Origin: an uncultured Flavonifractor sp. | Lineage (GTDB): Bacteria > Bacillota > Clostridia > Oscillospirales > Oscillospiraceae | Length of the DNA stretch: 34,751 nucleotides | Direction of reading: 5' to 3' | NCBI GenBank assembly: GCA_947649225.1 | Contig: CANSQX010000012.1 | Span: 1-34,751, forward strand | In this document: positions 1 through 7,731 of the stretch, piece after piece | Numbering within the stretch: the stretch's first letter is position 1 | Layout of the letters: each line of letters begins with the position of its first letter | Translations under genes and position numbers: made by a program | Notes under the pieces: model-generated | What the model was told of the DNA's origin: nothing | What the model saw: only the letters and a program-made list of their open reading frames with translations | Database searches by the model: none

Positions 1-586
1 TCTCCGCCCCCACCGGCTCATTGCTGACGGACAGGGTGTCCCCCCGGGTGAGGACCGCGCCGGTCAGGGGGTACTTGCCCCCCCGCAGCGTCACCCCCTC
101 CACCGTCTGATCCAGCGGGAGAATAGAGAGGTAGCGGCAGGCGGGCCGGTTAACCAGGGTGAGGGTCCCGCCGGGCCAGAAGCGCACCTCATTCTCTCCG
201 TCCACCAACAGGGCGGAGCCCCCCTGGACGGAGATCCGCTCCAGCAGGGTCAGGTTGGAGACCGTGTGGTCCATCCGCCCCCCGGTGCAGCCGCAGAGCA
301 GCAGCTCCCGGCAGCCCTGAGAGAAAGCCAGGTCGGCCGCCGCCTGGAGATCGCTCATGTCCTTCTCCGGCGGCAGGCTCACCGTGGGGATCCCCGGCTC
401 CGGAGCGCCGCCTGAGTCCCAGTCCCCCACCAGAAAGTGGGGCTCCAGCCCCGCCCGCCGTGCGTTCTTCACGCCCCCGTCGGCGCAGATCACCAGATAG
501 GGCGCCTGGAGATAGTCCTGCAAAAAGGACCAGTCCTCACAGGGAACCGAACCGAAGATCACGGCCCGGGTTATTTCCGCTCCCAT
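1..586 (-). CDS. thiN: Thiamine diphosphokinase, partial (3' end outside window)
   Basis: Transfers pyrophosphate from ATP to thiamine, giving thiamine diphosphate in the cytoplasm. Translating the minus strand from ATG at 586 gives 195 codons without a stop before the window edge. Family motifs are in order: CADGG (residues 34-38), GDWDS (54-58), the KDMSDL segment (75-80) and GGRMDH (102-107), which form the acidic metal and nucleotide site. The start is supported by AAGGAGG seven bases upstream, inside the end of rsgA; the two genes overlap by 16 bp, suggesting translational coupling. In most Firmicutes rpe lies between rsgA and thiN; it is absent here. The C-terminal thiamine-binding part continues outside the window. 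Confidence 0.9.
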   Translation of the reverse strand, partial: MGAEITRAVIFGSVPCEDWSFLQDYLQAPYLVICADGGVKNARRAGLEPHFLVGDWDSGGAPEPGIPTVSLPPEKDMSDLQAAADLAFSQGCRELLLCGCTGGRMDHTVSNLTLLERISVQGGSALLVDGENEVRFWPGGTLTLVNRPACRYLSILPLDQTVEGVTLRGGKYPLTGAVLTRGDTLSVSNEPVGAE

Positions 587-1455
587 GCCTGCACCTCCTT
601 CGCCTGCCGGTACAGGCGCACATAGCTGGCATGCCGGCTGGCGGGGATCACCCCTGCCTCTACGGCCGCAAGCACTGCACAGTCTTTTTCCTTGTCATGG
701 GCGCACCCGGTAAACCGGCACTGTCCCAGATAGGGGACAAACTCCCGAAAGGTGGCGGCCAGCTCCTCCGGGGGACGGAGTTCCATCTCCTCCGTGTCAA
801 AGGAGGAGAACCCGGGGGTGTCGGCCACCACCGCCCCGCTGCTCAGCTTGAAGAGCTCCACATGGCGGGTGGTGTGGCGGCCCCGGCCTAATTTATCCGA
901 GACCTCCCCCACCTGGATCCGGAAGCCGGGCTCCAGGGCGTTGAGGATACTGGACTTGCCCACCCCGGAATTCCCGGTAAAGGCAGATACCTTGTCAGCC
1001 ATTGCGGCGGAGAGCTCTGAAATGCCCTCCCCCGTCCGGGCACTCACGCGCAGGGTGGGAAAGCCCGCCGTCCGGTAGATATCATAGAGGCCGTCTGCGC
1101 CGTCCAGATCGCACTTGTTGATGCAGATGAGACAGGGGCAGCCCCGGCCCTCAGCGATAGAGATCACCCGGTCGATGAGAAAGGGGTCGGTGACCGGGAC
1201 GGCCCCCGAGGCCACGATCACCAGCTGGTCGATGTTGGCCACCGCCGGACGCTGGAATTCGTTCTTCCGGGGCAGAATCTCGTCCACCATGCCCCCGCCG
1301 TCCGGCAGGGGCGTATAGACCACCCGGTCCCCCACCAGAGGGGAGATGCCCTTGTGGCGGAACTTCCCCCGGGCCCGGCAGGGGATCAGGCTGTCCGCCC
1401 CGCTGTCCACATAATAGAAGCCGCTCAGGGCCTTTAAGATCCGTCCCTCCGCCAT
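571..1455 (-). CDS. rsgA: Ribosome small-subunit-dependent GTPase RsgA
   Basis: A circularly permuted GTPase that checks late 30S subunit maturation. The 294-residue protein has an N-terminal OB-fold region (about 1-65), then GTPase motifs in permuted order: G4 NKCD (113-116), G1 GNSGVGKSS (161-169), a G2 region with GRGRHTT and G3 DTPGF (212-216). The C-terminal zinc knuckle has Cys246, Cys251, His253 and Cys259. The reading frame stays open upstream to 1581, but that extension lies inside pknB and looks random. ATG at 1455 begins one base after the pknB stop and fits the family length. It lies directly downstream of prpC-pknB, the usual Firmicutes arrangement; in Bacillus the homologue is a PrkC substrate, so the linkage may be functional. 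Confidence 0.96.
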   Translation of the reverse strand: MAEGRILKALSGFYYVDSGADSLIPCRARGKFRHKGISPLVGDRVVYTPLPDGGGMVDEILPRKNEFQRPAVANIDQLVIVASGAVPVTDPFLIDRVISIAEGRGCPCLICINKCDLDGADGLYDIYRTAGFPTLRVSARTGEGISELSAAMADKVSAFTGNSGVGKSSILNALEPGFRIQVGEVSDKLGRGRHTTRHVELFKLSSGAVVADTPGFSSFDTEEMELRPPEELAATFREFVPYLGQCRFTGCAHDKEKDCAVLAAVEAGVIPASRHASYVRLYRQAKEVQAWERK

Positions 1456-1456
1456 A

Positions 1457-3577
1457 TTAAGAACTGAAATCCTCGGTGTAGGTCCGAACGGGCACCTCAT
1501 CGATATAGACGGTGACCTCCTGGAGACCCACCCCGCGGACCGAGGGGTAAAAGGTGACCAAGCGGGTGTCCACCGACTCATTTTTGTAGGCGTCGTTGTT
1601 CTCCCCCACCTGGATCCGAACCGCTACGGAGGTCCGGCCGTCGTTGGGCAGATCTACGGTCACATTCCGGCTCACCGGAACGCTGGGGAGCACGCCGCCC
1701 GGGGTGGTCTGGGGGGGCGTGGGATCGGGGGCGGCCGGTGTGGGCGTAGGATCGGGGGTTGGCGATACATCGGGCGTGGGCGTGGCGTCTGGATCGGGGG
1801 TGACGTCGGGCTCCTGGTCCGGATCGGGGCCCTTGCTGACCTGGAAGGTGATGGTGGTCCCCTTGTCCACCTCGGACGGGGGAATGCTCTGGGTGCAGAT
1901 GAGGCCCTCCGGGATCTCGCTGTCGAAGACCTCGCCGGTGATGCCGCCGTAGTTGAGGCCCAGCCGCTCGGCGCTCTCCTTGGCCTGCTCGGGGGTCATG
2001 CGGGTAAAGGGGATGACGCTGACCTTCTCAGGCTCCGCCCCCAGGCTCACCACCAGAGTGACGGTCTCCCCCTCCTGATAGTCGGATCCGGCGGCGGGGC
2101 GCTGCTCAATGACGCAGTCCTTGCCGACGGCCTCGTCGTGCCGCTCCTCCACCTCCACCAGCAGGCCCAGATCCCGCAGGGTGGACTCGGCGATTCTCCT
2201 GTCCCGGTTGTACAGGTCGGGGAGCTGTTTGGTCTCCTCCCCCAGGCTGACGGTGACGGTGATGGTGCCCCCCTCCTTGATGGAGGCCTCCCCCACCGGC
2301 CGCTGCTCCATAATCTGGCCCGCCGGATAGGTGCTGTAGGCCGATCCTCCCTCCTGGATGACCAGGCGGTAGGCGGTGACAGTATCCAGCTGCCGGGCAT
2401 CCTCCACCGTCATGCCCACCAGACTGGGGGCCGGGATCTCCCGGGGCTCGGCCAGAATCTCCCCGAAAAAGGAGGTATAGAGGAAGTAACAGATTCCAAT
2501 GACAAAGACGGCAATGGCACACACCGCCAGAATAACGGGGATTTTACTCCGCAGGTCGATGCCGCCGCGCTCCTCTTCATAGTAGCCGCCGTCGTAGCCC
2601 TCCCGATGGGGGCGGCGCCGGGTGATGGTGTCCTCGTGTACGGGCTGGGTGCGTACAGTGTGGGGGGTATTGGCCCCCAGCACGTGGGTGGGCTCGTCCC
2701 CCTCCGCCGCCAGCAGGTCGTCCGGCGTGAAGTCGAAGTTGATGTTGGGATTTTTGCGGAACTCCTCCAGATCGGCCAGCATGGCGTCCGCCGAGACATA
2801 CCGCTGGTCCATATTGGCGGCCATAGCCTTCATAGTGATGGCCTCCAGGGCCTCGGGGATCTCCGGATCCAGCTCCCGGGGAGACAGGGGGATGGAGTTA
2901 ATGTGCTGGATGGCCACCGAGACCGGCGACTCCCCCTCGAAGGGCAGGCGGCCGGTGATCATCTCGTAGAGCACCACCCCGGCGGAGTAGATATCGCTGC
3001 GGGCGTCGATACGGCTGCCCCGGGCCTGCTCAGGGGAAATATAGTGGACGGATCCCAGAGCCTCCTGGGTCAGGGTGGCCTGGGCCGCCGAGGTGAGCCG
3101 GGCGATGCCGAAATCAGTGACCTTCAGACTGCCGTCCCGAAGAATCAGCATATTGTGGGGCTTGATGTCCCGGTGAATGATGCCCCGGCTGTGGGCGTGG
3201 GACAGGGCCTTCATGATCTGGGTGATGAAGTGCAGGGCCTCCCGCCAGGTGAGCTTTTCGCCCCGCTTCTGCATATACTGCTTGAGATTGATGCCGTCTA
3301 CCAGCTCCATGACGATATAATCCAGCTCGGAGGACTTGGACACGTCATAGACAGCCACGATATTGGGGTGGGAGAGCATGGCGACGGCCTGGGACTCGTC
3401 ATGAAAGCGGCGGCGGAATTCGGCGTCCTGGGCCAGGTCCTCCTTGAGGACCTTGACTGCCACCAGCCGGTTGAGCCGGTGGCACCGGGCCTTATAGACC
3501 ACAGCCATGCCGCCGGTGCCCACCCGCTCCAGGATCTCGTATCGGTTGTCGAGTAATTTCCCTATGTACCGATCCAT
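1457..3577 (-). CDS. pknB: PASTA-domain membrane Ser/Thr protein kinase (PrkC/Stk1 type)
   Basis: A Hanks-type kinase that senses peptidoglycan fragments or lipid II outside the cell and phosphorylates cytoplasmic targets. The 706-residue protein has a kinase domain at about 12-272: Gly loop GTGGMAVVY (20-28), Lys42, HRDIKPHN with catalytic Asp137, and DFG (155-157). A juxtamembrane acidic/Arg segment leads to one transmembrane helix (about 346-370). Three PASTA repeats follow (about 378-445, 450-513, 519-583), then a Pro/Thr/Asp-rich linker (584-627) and an extra beta-rich C-terminal segment of about 75 residues that is not PASTA. A strong AAAGGGGG site precedes ATG 3577. It starts 16 bp after the phosphatase gene prpC, its expected antagonist. 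Confidence 0.97.
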   Translation of the reverse strand: MDRYIGKLLDNRYEILERVGTGGMAVVYKARCHRLNRLVAVKVLKEDLAQDAEFRRRFHDESQAVAMLSHPNIVAVYDVSKSSELDYIVMELVDGINLKQYMQKRGEKLTWREALHFITQIMKALSHAHSRGIIHRDIKPHNMLILRDGSLKVTDFGIARLTSAAQATLTQEALGSVHYISPEQARGSRIDARSDIYSAGVVLYEMITGRLPFEGESPVSVAIQHINSIPLSPRELDPEIPEALEAITMKAMAANMDQRYVSADAMLADLEEFRKNPNINFDFTPDDLLAAEGDEPTHVLGANTPHTVRTQPVHEDTITRRRPHREGYDGGYYEEERGGIDLRSKIPVILAVCAIAVFVIGICYFLYTSFFGEILAEPREIPAPSLVGMTVEDARQLDTVTAYRLVIQEGGSAYSTYPAGQIMEQRPVGEASIKEGGTITVTVSLGEETKQLPDLYNRDRRIAESTLRDLGLLVEVEERHDEAVGKDCVIEQRPAAGSDYQEGETVTLVVSLGAEPEKVSVIPFTRMTPEQAKESAERLGLNYGGITGEVFDSEIPEGLICTQSIPPSEVDKGTTITFQVSKGPDPDQEPDVTPDPDATPTPDVSPTPDPTPTPAAPDPTPPQTTPGGVLPSVPVSRNVTVDLPNDGRTSVAVRIQVGENNDAYKNESVDTRLVTFYPSVRGVGLQEVTVYIDEVPVRTYTEDFSS

Positions 3578-3593
3578 AGTTTCATTACCCCCT

Positions 3594-4325
3594 TTACAGG
3601 ATTTCCAGCAAAATGGCCGTCACATTGTCCGGCGCGCCCCGGGAGAGCGCGATGCCCAGCAGCCGCTGGCAGCAGGTATCAGGCGGGCCGCCGTGGAGGA
3701 TCTCATAGAGAAGCTCCTGGTCAGTCACTATGTTGGAGAGTCCGTCGGAGCAGAGGAGCAGAAAGTCCCCCAGCCGCAGCTCCGTCTCATATAAGTCGGC
3801 CCGGACCCGGGCCTCAGAGCCCAGGGCGCGGGTGATCAGGTGTTTTTGGGGGTGGGTCCGGGCCTGTTCCGGGGAGATATCCCCCCGGCGGACCAGATCC
3901 TCCACCAGCGAGTGGTCCCGGGTGAGCTTGGTGATGCCCCCCTCCCCTGCATGATAAGCCCGGCTGTCCCCGATATTAAGGAGATAGGCGGTCTTTTCCC
4001 AGACCAGCGCGGCCACCATGGTGGTCCCCATCCCCTTGCAGCCCGGATCGGTGCAGGCCCGGTGGAAGACCACCTCATTGGCCGCCTCGGATGCCCCGGA
4101 CAGGAGGGCCAGGGGGTCGCCAGGCGGGTTATCCCGCAGCACGTCCAGCTGATCGGCGAAGGTCTCCACTGCCAGCTGGCTGGCGATGTTGCCCGCCAGG
4201 GCCCCGCCCATGCCGTCGCAGACCACCCCGGCGGTCAGGTCCGCTCCATACTGCTCAAAATAGAAGCCGTCCTGGTTCTGCTGTCTCACGGCGCCTTTGT
4301 CAGTGACGCCCCATGCGTTAATCAT
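3594..4325 (-). CDS. prpC: PP2C-family Ser/Thr protein phosphatase (PrpC/Stp)
   Basis: A metal-dependent phosphatase that reverses phosphorylation by the neighbouring PASTA kinase. The 243-residue protein shows the PP2C motifs in order: DKGAVRQQNQDGF near the N terminus, VVCDGMGG (metal Asp37), GMGTTMVAAL, NIGDSRAY, LTRDHSLV, LLLCSDGL and the terminal DNVTAI. The frame is open to 4364, but ATG 4325 has AGAGG nine bases upstream and begins exactly at the conserved N terminus (MINAWGVTDKG). Upstream, toward rlmN, lie an imperfect hairpin (about 4348-4375) and the MITE-like repeat at 4408-4628. The prpC-pknB-rsgA order is canonical. I see no clear promoter of its own. Confidence 0.96.
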   Translation of the reverse strand: MINAWGVTDKGAVRQQNQDGFYFEQYGADLTAGVVCDGMGGALAGNIASQLAVETFADQLDVLRDNPPGDPLALLSGASEAANEVVFHRACTDPGCKGMGTTMVAALVWEKTAYLLNIGDSRAYHAGEGGITKLTRDHSLVEDLVRRGDISPEQARTHPQKHLITRALGSEARVRADLYETELRLGDFLLLCSDGLSNIVTDQELLYEILHGGPPDTCCQRLLGIALSRGAPDNVTAILLEIL

Positions 4326-4407
4326 AAGCCCACGCCTCTTTTCTGCCGGTCCTTTTTCTTTCAAGAAAAGGGACCAAACAGAACTTTCTTTTTATTTTTC
4401 CCTGTGC

Positions 4408-4628
4408 TTAGGCCTTGTTTGAACCTTGGCGGAATGCCCAAGGGCGAGAGAGTTTACCCCAAGGGTATGTGATATCCGTAAGGCGGCAAAGCTGCCAACG
4501 GCTATCCGATTCCGCCGGACAAAGCACAAATTCGCAGGAATACTTGGTGTATTTCAAGCATTTTTCACGCCGTATGGCGGAAAAGAGCCGCCGCCTGGGT
4601 GTTTTGACATGTTTCAAACAAGGCCTAA
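4408..4628. repeat. MITE-like palindromic element, copy 1 (221 bp)
   Basis: The ends are perfect 16-bp inverted repeats, TTAGGCCTTGTTTGAA (4408-4423) and its reverse complement (4613-4628). The interior shares a conserved core with copy 2 at 32529-32695, including GCAGGAATACTTGGTGTATT followed by TCAAG, and a TATGGCGGAAAA block near the right end. Copy 1 carries about 54 extra internal bases. Both copies show TA at each outer edge of the GGCC termini, consistent with a TA target duplication, but TTA/TAA could equally belong to the element. There is no transposase, so if mobile it would be non-autonomous. Reading frames inside (for example a KYTKYSCEF-like peptide on the minus strand) look incidental. 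The right edge supplies the rlmN stop codon. Confidence 0.85.
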
Positions 4629-5659
4629 TCCTGAGCGGCGGTCTCCAAAAGCTGCCTGCGCCTGAGCTGGCCGCAGGAGGCGTCGATGTCGCCCCCCAGC
4701 CTGCGCCGGACGGTGGCGGTCACCCCCAGGCGTTCCAGCTGCTTTTGGAATTCGGCCAGACGGCGGCTGGGCTGGAGCGGGCTCTCCGCCACTTTGTTAA
4801 GAGGAATCAGATTGACGTGCCCAGGTGTGCCCCGCAAATGCTGTGCCAGAAGCTCGGCTTGCCAGCTCCGGTCGGTCACCCCATCGATCATGGCGTACTC
4901 ATAGGAGATCCGCCGCCCGGTCTGCTCAAAGTACCGGCGGCAGGCCCCAAAGAGAGCCTCCACCCCTGTCCCGCGGTTGACCGGCATGAGCCGGGATCGG
5001 GTCTCGTCGTCAGGGGAGTGCAGGGAGACCGATAACGTTAATTGTAACCGATCCCGGGCCAATTTGTCAATTTTTTCGATCATACCACAGGTGGAGAGGG
5101 AGATGTGCCGCATCCCAATGTTCACCCCCTCGGAGCTGTTCACCAGCTCCAGAAAGCGGCGCACGTTATCATAGTTGTCCAAGGGCTCCCCGATGCCCAT
5201 CAGCACGATGTTGGAGACGGGCATTCCGGCATCTTTCTGGGTGAAGATCACCTGATCCAGCAGCTCCGCAGGTGTTAAGTCTCTCACCTTGCCCCCCAGG
5301 GTAGACGCACAGAAAGCGCATCCCATACGGCACCCCACCTGGGAGGAGATGCACACAGTATTCCCATGGTGATAGCGCATCAAAACAGTTTCGATGCAGT
5401 TTCCGTCCCCCAGCCGCCACAGGTATTTCATGGTTCCGTCCTGGGTGGAGACCTGCTTCCGGGCCACCTGGGGCGGCGTCAGGAGGCAGGTCCCGGCCAG
5501 CCTGTCCCGCAGGCTCCGGGGCAGGTCGCTCATCTCCTCAAAGGAGGCAGCCCCCCGGTGGAGCCAGCGGAAGACCTGCCTGGCCCGGAAGGACGGCTCC
5601 CCCAGAGACTGGAACAGTGCGGCCAGTTCAGCCTGGGTCATGGATTTGATGTCGGTCAT
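4625..5659 (-). CDS. rlmN: Dual-specificity 23S rRNA (A2503-C2) / tRNA (A37-C2) methyltransferase RlmN
   Basis: A radical-SAM methyltransferase acting on A2503 of 23S rRNA and A37 of some tRNAs. In the 344-residue protein the 4Fe-4S motif CRMGCAFC gives Cys110, Cys114 and Cys117. The two extra reactive cysteines of the family are at Cys103 (TVCISSQVGC) and Cys329 (DASCGQLR). The GIGEPLDNYDNV and STCGMIEKI motifs are also present. Length is normal for the family. It lies 21 bp after rsmB. Its TAG stop is formed by the edge of the repeat element at 4408-4628 (GAT TAG GCC), so the insertion abuts the coding end without removing conserved residues. Confidence 0.97.
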   Translation of the reverse strand: MTDIKSMTQAELAALFQSLGEPSFRARQVFRWLHRGAASFEEMSDLPRSLRDRLAGTCLLTPPQVARKQVSTQDGTMKYLWRLGDGNCIETVLMRYHHGNTVCISSQVGCRMGCAFCASTLGGKVRDLTPAELLDQVIFTQKDAGMPVSNIVLMGIGEPLDNYDNVRRFLELVNSSEGVNIGMRHISLSTCGMIEKIDKLARDRLQLTLSVSLHSPDDETRSRLMPVNRGTGVEALFGACRRYFEQTGRRISYEYAMIDGVTDRSWQAELLAQHLRGTPGHVNLIPLNKVAESPLQPSRRLAEFQKQLERLGVTATVRRRLGGDIDASCGQLRRRQLLETAAQD

Positions 5660-5680
5660 AGCGCTCCCCCCAGCAGAATA

Positions 5681-7000
5681 TCAGGCGCGCCGCCTGAGCT
5701 TGGCAAAGAAAAAGCCGTCGGTGCCGTGGATATGGGGCCACAGGGTGAGCCGCCCCTCCTCTACCAAGCCGAAGGGACCGGGCAGCTGGAACGGTTCGCA
5801 TGTAAAGTTAGGATGCCTGTCAAGGAAGCTGTCCACCACTTCCTCGTTTTCCCGGCCCAGAACAGTGCAGGTGGCGTAGAGCAGTACCCCGCCGGGCTTG
5901 ACGTACCGGGCTGTGCTGTCCAGAATATCCCGCTGGACGGCGGGCAGGTTGGCCAGGGGCTTGGGGTCCTTGTAGCGGATATCCGGCTTTTTGCGGATAA
6001 TCCCCAGGCCGGAGCAGGGCACATCGGCGATCACCAGGTCAAAGCAGTCAAGGAATTCTTCTTTACAGACCTTGGCGTCCAAGGTTCTGGCCTGGATACT
6101 GTGCAAATCCAGCCGGGTGGCCCCCGCCCGGATCAGGGCCTCCTTGTGGGGGTGAAGGTCGCAGGCGGTGATGGAGCCCCGGTCCCCCATGGCGACGGCA
6201 GCGGCGAAGGATTTCCCGCCCGGGGCGGCGCAGGCGTCCAGCACTGCCATGCCGGGCTCCGGGCCTGCTGCCAGGACGGCCAGCCGGGCCGCCGGGTCCT
6301 GGATGTAAAAGGCTCCCCTTTGGAAGAGATCCATGCGCTCCAGATCCCCGGTGCCGCTGAGCAGCAGGCACCCGGGCAGCCAGGGATGGGGCCCGGCCTC
6401 TGCGCCGGCGGCCCGCAGCTCCTCCAGCACCTGTTGGGGGGAGAACCGGCAGGTGTTGACCTGGGCGCAGGTTAGGGGCTGCTCATTGTTGGCGGCCATC
6501 AGGTCGGCGGCCCCCTCCTCCCCCAGCCGGGCGGCGAAGGACTCGGCCAGCCAGGCCGGGTGGCTGTACCGGACAGCCTGATCCGGGGGCTCGGGCAGCG
6601 TTTCCAGACTGCGGGAGAGGCTGCGCAGCACCCCGTTGACCAGCCCCGCCGCCCGGGGATTTTTGGCATATTTCCGGGCCAGGTTCACCGACTCGCTGAC
6701 CGCCGCCCGGGCGGGCACCCGGGTCAGAAACAGCAGCTGATAGCCCCCCAGGCGCAGGGCCTGGAGGACCTTGTCCTCCAGCCTCTCGGGCCGGACGGAG
6801 GAAAAGCGGCTGATCAGAAAATCCAAATAGATCCGGTTTTGCAGGACGCCGAAGCACAGCCTGGTGCACAGGGCGGCGTCCCGGCTGTCCAGCCCGGCCG
6901 CCCGGATGGCCTTCTTCAAATAGCCGTCCGACCAGGCTCCCTGCCGCTCACAGGCCGACAAGGCCAGCAAAGCCACCTCACGGGCGCTCTCCCCCGCCAT
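5681..7000 (-). CDS. rsmB: 16S rRNA (cytosine-967-C5)-methyltransferase RsmB
   Basis: Methylates C967 of 16S rRNA. The 439-residue protein has an N-terminal NusB-like helical domain (about 5-135) and a C-terminal SAM-dependent Rossmann domain. Visible motifs are the SAM loop DACAAPGGKS (255-264), ADVPCSGLG with Cys329, KKPDIRY, and YATCTV with catalytic Cys378 followed by REN. The ATG at 7000 shares one base with the TGA of the upstream peptidase gene (TGATG), so it is probably translated by coupling. Followed by rlmN 21 bp downstream, giving two adjacent rRNA methyltransferases as in other Firmicutes. Confidence 0.96.
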   Translation of the reverse strand: MAGESAREVALLALSACERQGAWSDGYLKKAIRAAGLDSRDAALCTRLCFGVLQNRIYLDFLISRFSSVRPERLEDKVLQALRLGGYQLLFLTRVPARAAVSESVNLARKYAKNPRAAGLVNGVLRSLSRSLETLPEPPDQAVRYSHPAWLAESFAARLGEEGAADLMAANNEQPLTCAQVNTCRFSPQQVLEELRAAGAEAGPHPWLPGCLLLSGTGDLERMDLFQRGAFYIQDPAARLAVLAAGPEPGMAVLDACAAPGGKSFAAAVAMGDRGSITACDLHPHKEALIRAGATRLDLHSIQARTLDAKVCKEEFLDCFDLVIADVPCSGLGIIRKKPDIRYKDPKPLANLPAVQRDILDSTARYVKPGGVLLYATCTVLGRENEEVVDSFLDRHPNFTCEPFQLPGPFGLVEEGRLTLWPHIHGTDGFFFAKLRRRA

Positions 7001-7698
7001 CAGCGCCTCCTCCTTCCGCCGAAGGCCAGCACAAAGCGCAGCAGCTGGGCCAGGGAGACAATCAGCGCGGCCACGTAGGTCATGGCGGCCGCCCGTAAAA
7101 CCTTTTTGGCCCCCTTCAGCTCGCCGCCGTCCAGCAGACAGGCCCGCTCCAGCGTGTCCACCGCCCGGCGGGAGGCGTTGAACTCCACCGGCAGGGTCAC
7201 AAGCTGGGCGGCCACCGCCACGGCAAACAGCAGAACTCCCACCCCGAACAAGGGCCGGGAGTAGAGCAGCAGTCCCACAATCAGCAGGAGGATGGAGAGC
7301 TGAGAGCCGATATTACTCAGGGGGATCAGGGCAGAGCGGACCCGGATAGGGCCGTAATTCTGGGCGTACTGGACGGCGTGCCCCGCTTCATGGGCAGCCA
7401 CCCCCACGGCGGCCACGCTGGGCGAGTCGTACACCCCCTGGGACAGGCGGATCACGTTGGACCGGGGGTCGTAGTGGTCGGTAAGGGTCCCGCCCACCCG
7501 CTCAATCCGTACGTTGTAAACGCCATGGGCCCGCAATACCTCCTGGGCGGCCTGGGACCCGGTCAAACACCGGGCGCTGCGCACCCTGGAGTACCGGCGG
7601 AAGGTGGAGGAGACCTGGATCTGTGCCAGCACCGCGATCAGCATGGCGGGAACCAGAATCATCCAATAATAAGGGTCAAAATAGTGATAAAAGGGCAT
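7000..7698 (-). CDS. YugP-like membrane zinc metallopeptidase (Zn_peptidase_2 family)
   Basis: A predicted membrane-bound metallopeptidase whose substrate is unknown. The protein has an N-terminal hydrophobic segment (about 11-28), the zinc motif HEAGH (103-107) after VGVAA, two or three central hydrophobic helices (SILLLIVGLLLY, VGVLLFAVAVAA), the EFNASRRA segment expected to give the third zinc ligand, and a final hydrophobic helix. An upstream in-frame ATG at 7707 has its ribosome site (AAAGG) directly against it; ATG 7698 places that site nine bases upstream and is preferred (232 aa). It overlaps rsmB by one base, and the family is commonly found next to rsmB and fmt in Firmicutes. Confidence 0.9.
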   Translation of the reverse strand: MPFYHYFDPYYWMILVPAMLIAVLAQIQVSSTFRRYSRVRSARCLTGSQAAQEVLRAHGVYNVRIERVGGTLTDHYDPRSNVIRLSQGVYDSPSVAAVGVAAHEAGHAVQYAQNYGPIRVRSALIPLSNIGSQLSILLLIVGLLLYSRPLFGVGVLLFAVAVAAQLVTLPVEFNASRRAVDTLERACLLDGGELKGAKKVLRAAAMTYVAALIVSLAQLLRFVLAFGGRRRR

Positions 7699-7731
7699 GT
7701 CTGGCATCCTTTCTTCCGGAAAAGAGCGGGG

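Noticed and set aside
2138..3556. 472-codon plus-strand frame
   Set aside because: Antisense of pknB; long only because GC-rich codons rarely give stops.
4348..4375. Imperfect hairpin upstream of prpC as a terminator
   Set aside because: The stem is interrupted and no U-run follows in the minus direction, so it is not a convincing intrinsic terminator.
4408..4617. 69-codon frame inside repeat copy 1 (and a related one at 32396-32623)
   Set aside because: The shared KYTKYSCEF-like peptide comes from the repeat core; the frames differ in length and start and are not conserved as a protein.
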